A stretch of 64,000 nt of DNA from an uncultured Bacteroidales bacterium (GTDB taxonomy: Bacteria > Bacteroidota > Bacteroidia > Bacteroidales > UBA932). The notes under the pieces are model-generated. The model saw only the letters and a list, made by a program, of their open reading frames with translations, ran no database searches and was not told where the DNA came from. Position 1 is the first letter of the stretch; each line of letters starts with the position of its first letter. Shown here piece by piece: positions 60,146 to 64,000 of the stretch. A program made the translations under genes and the position numbers. The DNA lies in assembly GCA_934717185.1 (NCBI GenBank), contig CAKUYQ010000016.1, positions 5,040 to 69,039 on the forward strand. Reading direction: 5' to 3'.

Positions 60146-61809
60146 GAGATTTGGCTGTTGAATCTATTATAGAGCTTTACAGTAATATTGTTTTCACCCT
60201 TTACAACCGGAACTGCAACAACAAGCGGTTTCGGTTGTTCTTTTGTGTACATTCTCTCTGCTATAAGCTTTCCGTTATGCCATACCTCAACGGCATCTGC
60301 TGTGCCAACTTCAAATGACGCTGTTCCTCTCTCGTTGGATTGAAACTTGTACCCCTTGATAATATTTGTCTGTGGCTTAGCGGAAATTACCTCCCGATCT
60401 TGAATATTCAGCTGTTTGCTGTCTATGTTTTTAGGTAATAATAACATATCATAATCTGCGGGTTCTATCTCCCTTTTATGTGTAAGTTTTATGACCTTCC
60501 CATTTTTGTAGACAGCCTCAAAATCTGTCTCTATATTGGGCACAATTATTCTTATTTTGGAACTGTTTGTGCTATACGGAAAATTCCATCTGTAACCGCA
60601 AACAGCCTTTTTTGTTCTGTAATAGTCGAACATTGAGTAATGGTAGAGAGTGTCTGCATCCTTTAATTTGTAGATCCTGTTTCCTTTTTCGTCAACCAAA
60701 ACGGCAATGGCATCACTGCGCCGTGCATTCCTGTTTTTTACGGCTTTTCTATTTATTACGCCATTGCATCTGTACAGTGAATCTCTTGCTGTCGCCAACC
60801 AACCGGAGCTGTCTATCCATTTTCCAATGGAGATGAAAAGATCCTTTTCATAGTTAGTTACTGCCCCGTCTCCTGTTGGTCCTATATTTAAAAGATAGTT
60901 TCCACCGGCCCCTATAACTCTTTTTAACGAGTTTATCTTCTCTGCAAGTTTTTCTTCCATTGGAACATGTTTTTGCCAGCTTCTGTAGCCCCAGGTCTCC
61001 TTATAAACAGACTCCGCTGTCTGCCATGGTTTGTTAGGGATAAAATCCGGAATTACATTGTCGGGCATTACGGCAAAATCACCGTAATCGTTACCTATTC
61101 TGCCGCTTACCCTGCAGTTTGGTTGTATGCTTTTTACCAAATTGTACAGTTCGCTGCTCTGCTCGCGGGTAAGCGAACCCATATCAAACCATAGTTCGCT
61201 CACAGGTCCGTAATTTTCCAGCAGCTCCTTAACCTGTCTCTTGTTGTATTCATGATGCTCCGGTGTAATTGGATCTGCATTATGGCTTGAGATTGGGTAT
61301 GCCTGTGGATAATGCCAATCTATAAGGGAAAAATAGATACCTAAGTTCAACCCGTGCCTTTTGCAGGCTTGGCTCAGCTCCTTAAGGGCATCCCTTCCAA
61401 ACGGGGTGTTCATTATGGTAAAATCTGTCTCTTTGGAATTGTACATGCAGAAGCCGTCGTGATGTTTTGATGTAAAGACAACGGCATCCATTCCGGCACT
61501 TCTAGCCAATACGGCTATTGAATCTGCATTCCATTGTTTTGCCGAAAACTGCTCTGCCGCACGTGCATACCAATCCGAAAAAATGCCGGCAAAGGATTGT
61601 ATCTGCTCGCTGTAACCCCACTCCACGTTTTTTCCACGGTATACCCCTCCGTAAACAGAGTATAGTCCCCAGTGTACAAACATTGAAAAGCGCCCCTTAT
61701 CTTTAACAGGCTCCTGTTTTGTGGTTGCCATAACGATATCTGCTGATACAAACAGCATTGCCAACAACAACGCTGTCTTTGAATATAAAATTGTTCTTTT
61801 AAACATCAT
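60100..61809 (-). CDS. GH29 alpha-L-fucosidase, exported
   Basis: Removes terminal alpha-L-fucose from glycans; exported by a signal peptide (about 1-28). 569 residues. GH29 signatures: FVHWGLYSVYGG, FTSKHHDGFCMYNSKETDFT, nucleophile Asp 209 in SELWFDMGS, and GAGGNYLLNIGPTGDGAV. A C-terminal beta domain (about 440-560) follows. Start could be either of two adjacent ATGs (61809 or 61806). The final 46 bp overlap, tail to tail, the end of the transglutaminase-lipoprotein gene. Adjacent host-glycan type functions suggest mucin or glycoprotein breakdown (inference). Confidence 0.95.
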   Translation of the reverse strand: MMFKRTILYSKTALLLAMLFVSADIVMATTKQEPVKDKGRFSMFVHWGLYSVYGGVYRGKNVEWGYSEQIQSFAGIFSDWYARAAEQFSAKQWNADSIAVLARSAGMDAVVFTSKHHDGFCMYNSKETDFTIMNTPFGRDALKELSQACKRHGLNLGIYFSLIDWHYPQAYPISSHNADPITPEHHEYNKRQVKELLENYGPVSELWFDMGSLTREQSSELYNLVKSIQPNCRVSGRIGNDYGDFAVMPDNVIPDFIPNKPWQTAESVYKETWGYRSWQKHVPMEEKLAEKINSLKRVIGAGGNYLLNIGPTGDGAVTNYEKDLFISIGKWIDSSGWLATARDSLYRCNGVINRKAVKNRNARRSDAIAVLVDEKGNRIYKLKDADTLYHYSMFDYYRTKKAVCGYRWNFPYSTNSSKIRIIVPNIETDFEAVYKNGKVIKLTHKREIEPADYDMLLLPKNIDSKQLNIQDREVISAKPQTNIIKGYKFQSNERGTASFEVGTADAVEVWHNGKLIAERMYTKEQPKPLVVAVPVVKGENNITVKLYNRFNSQISYSFVPVETRYFEIW

Positions 61810-61838
61810 AAAGATTGCTGTAAAGTAGTAAGTAATTC

Positions 61839-61846
61839 CAAAGGTA
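61839..61846 (-). promoter_or_regulatory. Possible -7 box for the fucosidase gene
   Basis: Minus strand TACCTTTG fits TAnnTTTG, 29 bp before the start. A TTTG lies 15 bp further up, inside the purA terminator loop, shorter than normal spacing. Confidence 0.4.
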
Positions 61847-61849
61847 CAA

Positions 61850-61877
61850 AAAAAGGTGACTCAAACGAGCCACCTTT
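61850..61877 (-). terminator. Intrinsic terminator of purA
   Basis: On the minus strand AAAGGTGGCTC pairs with GAGTCACCTTT (one G-U), loop GTTT, followed by a long T-run. It shares GGTGGCTCGTTTGAG with the terminator at 56620. Confidence 0.9.
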
Positions 61878-61931
61878 ATTGTATTGTCAAATAACCGTAT
61901 TGCGGGTTGTGATAGACAAGATACTATTCTG

Positions 61932-63194
61932 CTATCTCTCAATAGTCTGTTCTCTGTCGGGACCTAAAGAGATCATACTTACAGGAACGCCAAGCTCCTT
62001 CTCAATAAACCTTACATAGTTCATGAACTCAAATGGAAGCTCCTCCTCCTTCTTTATGCCGGTAAGGTCTTTTTTCCACCCTTTGAACTCTTTGTAAACA
62101 GGCTCAACCTCTGCGTATGTATCGTATGGTACCTGATTGGTTTCCACTCCGTTCACTTTGTATGCAGTTGCAACCTTAATGGTGTCGAATGTATCGAGTA
62201 CATCTGCCTTCATCATTATAAGGTTGGTTACACCGCTTAGCATTATGGCATATTTTAGAGCAACAAGGTCTAACCAGCCTGTTCTGCGCGGACGGCCTGT
62301 TGTAGCACCAAACTCAAAGCCTTTCTGCCTGAGCTCCTCGCCTGTGGCATCATTAAGTTCGGTAGGGAACGGACCGCTGCCAACTCTTGTGCAGTATGCT
62401 TTAAATATACCGTAAACTGAGCCTATTTTGCCCGGTGCAACACCCAATCCTATGCAGGCTCCGGCGCATGTTGTGGAGGATGAGGTTACAAACGGATATG
62501 AACCAAAGTCTATATCCAACATGGAACCTTGCGCACCCTCTGCAAGAATCTTCTTGTTGTCTGCTAAGAATTTATTTACAACATACTCTCCGTCTATGAG
62601 GTTAAATGAACGCATATACTCTATAGCTTCAAGCCACTCTGCCTCATGCTCCTCTGCATTGTATTCAAAGTCATATTGTTTTAGGAATACTTTGTGCTTG
62701 TTTTTAAGTGAGGTGAATCTCTCTGTAAAGTCTTCAGTTAAGATATCACCTACACGCAAACCGTTTCTTCCTGTCTTGTCCATATAGGTGGGGCCTATTC
62801 CCTTGAGGGTTGAGCCAATCTTGGATTTTCCTTTTGATGCCTCGGATGCTGCATCTATTATTCTGTGTGTGGGCAGAATGAGATGAGCTTTCTTTGAGAT
62901 CATAACGCGCTCCCTTACAGGAACACCCATTGCCTCTATCTCCTCACATTCGTGCTTAAAGATAATAGGGTCTATTACAACTCCGTTACCAATTACATTA
63001 ACGGCACCTTTACGGAATACTCCCGAAGGAACACTGTGAAGAACAAATTTCTTACCCTCAAAATGAAGGGAGTGACCCGCGTTAGGGCCTCCTTGGAACC
63101 TTGCAACAATAGGATATGAGGCGGCAAGGACATCTACAATTTTGCCTTTTCCCTCATCTCCCCATTGGAGACCAAGAACTACATCAACTTTCAT
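61932..63194 (-). CDS. purA: Adenylosuccinate synthase PurA
   Basis: GTP-dependent synthesis of adenylosuccinate from IMP and aspartate, first step to AMP. 420 residues: N-terminal GLQWGDEGKGKIVDVLA (P-loop-like with catalytic Asp), GGPNAGHSLHFEGKKFVLH with the catalytic His, IGSTLKGIGPTYMDKTGRNG, and TTGRPRRTGWLDLVALKYAI. It follows ssb by 46 bp and ends at a clear terminator. Confidence 0.97.
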   Translation of the reverse strand: MKVDVVLGLQWGDEGKGKIVDVLAASYPIVARFQGGPNAGHSLHFEGKKFVLHSVPSGVFRKGAVNVIGNGVVIDPIIFKHECEEIEAMGVPVRERVMISKKAHLILPTHRIIDAASEASKGKSKIGSTLKGIGPTYMDKTGRNGLRVGDILTEDFTERFTSLKNKHKVFLKQYDFEYNAEEHEAEWLEAIEYMRSFNLIDGEYVVNKFLADNKKILAEGAQGSMLDIDFGSYPFVTSSSTTCAGACIGLGVAPGKIGSVYGIFKAYCTRVGSGPFPTELNDATGEELRQKGFEFGATTGRPRRTGWLDLVALKYAIMLSGVTNLIMMKADVLDTFDTIKVATAYKVNGVETNQVPYDTYAEVEPVYKEFKGWKKDLTGIKKEEELPFEFMNYVRFIEKELGVPVSMISLGPDREQTIER

Positions 63195-63240
63195 ATTTTT
63201 GTGCTATAAAAATTTTCAATGAAAAATTCAAACATGTCAT

Positions 63241-63795
63241 TTAGAATGGCAGATCATCCGAACCGTCTCCCTCATCTGCAAAATTCATTGGAGAAGAGGT
63301 TGGCTGTTGAGGCCGGCTAAACTGCTGAGGTTGCCCGCCCTGCTGAGGTTGTCCATACTGCTGTGGCTGACTGTACTGTTGCTGCTGCCCACCGTTTTGT
63401 TGCACAGGTGTCTGGTATCCGCCGCCTGCCGGTGCTGCCCCCTGCATATTACTTGCCGGATTATCCGCTTTTTTGCCAAGCAGCCTTATATTATCTGCAA
63501 CTATCTCTGTGGTATATCTGGTCTGCTGGTTCTGATCCTGCCACTGTCTGTAGCGAATCTTACCCTCAACCATAATCTGAGTACCCTTCCTTATAAACCT
63601 CTCCGCAACATCTGCATTCGACCCCCAGCATACAATTGCATGCCACTCTGTTTGATCTATCCAGTTGCCGCTTTTATCTCTTGCTCTGTCGCTTGTAGCA
63701 AGTGAAAAGTTTGCTACAGCTCCTCCCGAAGGCAGGTGTCTTACTTCAGGATCCTTACCCACATTTCCAATTAAAATTACCTTGTTGAATGACAT
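63241..63795 (-). CDS. ssb: Single-stranded DNA-binding protein Ssb
   Basis: Coats single-stranded DNA in replication, repair and recombination. 184 residues: OB-fold (1-110, VILIGNVGKDPEVRHLPSGG, WHAIVCWGSNADVAERFIRK), a Gln/Gly/Pro-rich linker of about 50 residues with short QPQQYGQ/GGQPQQ repeats, and the acidic tip DDLPF that recruits partner proteins. A -7 box lies 26 bp upstream. purA follows in the same direction. Confidence 0.97.
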   Translation of the reverse strand: MSFNKVILIGNVGKDPEVRHLPSGGAVANFSLATSDRARDKSGNWIDQTEWHAIVCWGSNADVAERFIRKGTQIMVEGKIRYRQWQDQNQQTRYTTEIVADNIRLLGKKADNPASNMQGAAPAGGGYQTPVQQNGGQQQQYSQPQQYGQPQQGGQPQQFSRPQQPTSSPMNFADEGDGSDDLPF

Positions 63796-63820
63796 ATCAG
63801 TTGTTTTAAATTTTAACTTT

Positions 63821-63828
63821 CAAATGTA
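63821..63828 (-). promoter_or_regulatory. Possible -7 box for ssb
   Basis: Minus strand TACATTTG fits TAnnTTTG, 26 bp before the ssb start. No TTG at normal spacing. The remaining 170 bp to the window edge are AT-rich, contain one TGTCGGGAA word at 63940..63948, and show no gene. Confidence 0.45.
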
Positions 63829-64000
63829 GATATATTTTTTAAGATACAGCCTAAAAAGTTATCAACAATTTGTTTTTTAAAAAAACAAGAGAGCCAAAAG
63901 CATAGTTGTCAGAAATTAAAGAACGGAAGTTTGACACTTTGTCGGGAATAAAAATAATGTAAATAATTGTGATAAAATATTTTGTATTGTCAAATTTTAT

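Noticed and set aside
63330..63430. Repeated CTG/TTG-rich tract near the right end
   Set aside because: It encodes the Gln/Gly-rich linker of Ssb, a usual feature, not an independent repeat or CRISPR.

Overview
The window comes from a Bacteroidetes chromosome, most likely order Bacteroidales (family not resolved). The evidence is two SusC/SusD outer-membrane pairs, promoters of the Bacteroidetes type (TTTG about 17-20 bp upstream of TAnnTTTG), BamA followed by two Skp/OmpH genes, a bamD-omega-coaBC-recN run, an SPII-rich lipoprotein set and a GH29 fucosidase. Base composition looks moderately AT-rich by eye; it was not calculated. No transposase, integrase, phage gene, rRNA or CRISPR array was seen. 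About 49 protein genes and 5 tRNAs are supported.

Layout. 1-4.9 kb (minus): a tightly packed run bamD, omega-like rpoZ, coaBC, recN, nagB and the first 30 codons of an Xaa-Pro aminopeptidase-like gene. 5-8.9 kb (minus): trxB, a nucleoside-recognition (Gate) membrane protein, then an ECF sigma factor followed by a protein with one membrane helix and a C-terminal beta-barrel. 9-14.1 kb (minus): purC with a LysM/periplasmic-binding-like protein, a Skp-like lipoprotein with a TTG-started glycosyltransferase abutting it, and pdxJ. 14.4-19.7 kb (plus): nadK, then uppS-bamA-skp-skp ending at a strong terminator.

19.8-35.2 kb is the most unusual part. Two SusCD operons point away from each other (minus at 19.8-25.0, plus at 30.4-35.1) and flank korAB and gdhA, which suggests amino-acid or peptide catabolism (inference). 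A perfect 51-bp sequence occurs once upstream of each susC in inverted orientation. A separate 28-bp repeat overlaps the susC1 promoter and recurs in the hairpin after susD2. The 689-bp gap before susC2 holds a gdhA terminator, a good promoter, a candidate structured RNA and further inverted repeats.

35.2-38.5 kb (minus): a Cys-for-Ser acetyl-xylan-esterase-like protein, murI, and a TlpA-like lipoprotein. 38.7-51.6 kb (minus): the classical information-processing cluster tRNA-Thr/Tyr/Gly/Thr-tuf-tRNA-Trp-secE-nusG-rplKAJL-rpoBC, with an attenuator-like hairpin between rplL and rpoB. 51.7-56.6 kb: dxs (minus), then a tandem pair of MFS transporters (plus). 56.7-61.8 kb: an open frame joining CutC to a transglutaminase-type lipoprotein, overlapping tail-to-tail with a GH29 alpha-L-fucosidase. 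61.9-63.8 kb (minus): ssb and purA.

Across the window the word TTCCCGACA/TGTCGGGAA occurs 11 times, in several reading frames and between genes, far above a rough expectation. It is the most interesting signal that no gene model explains.
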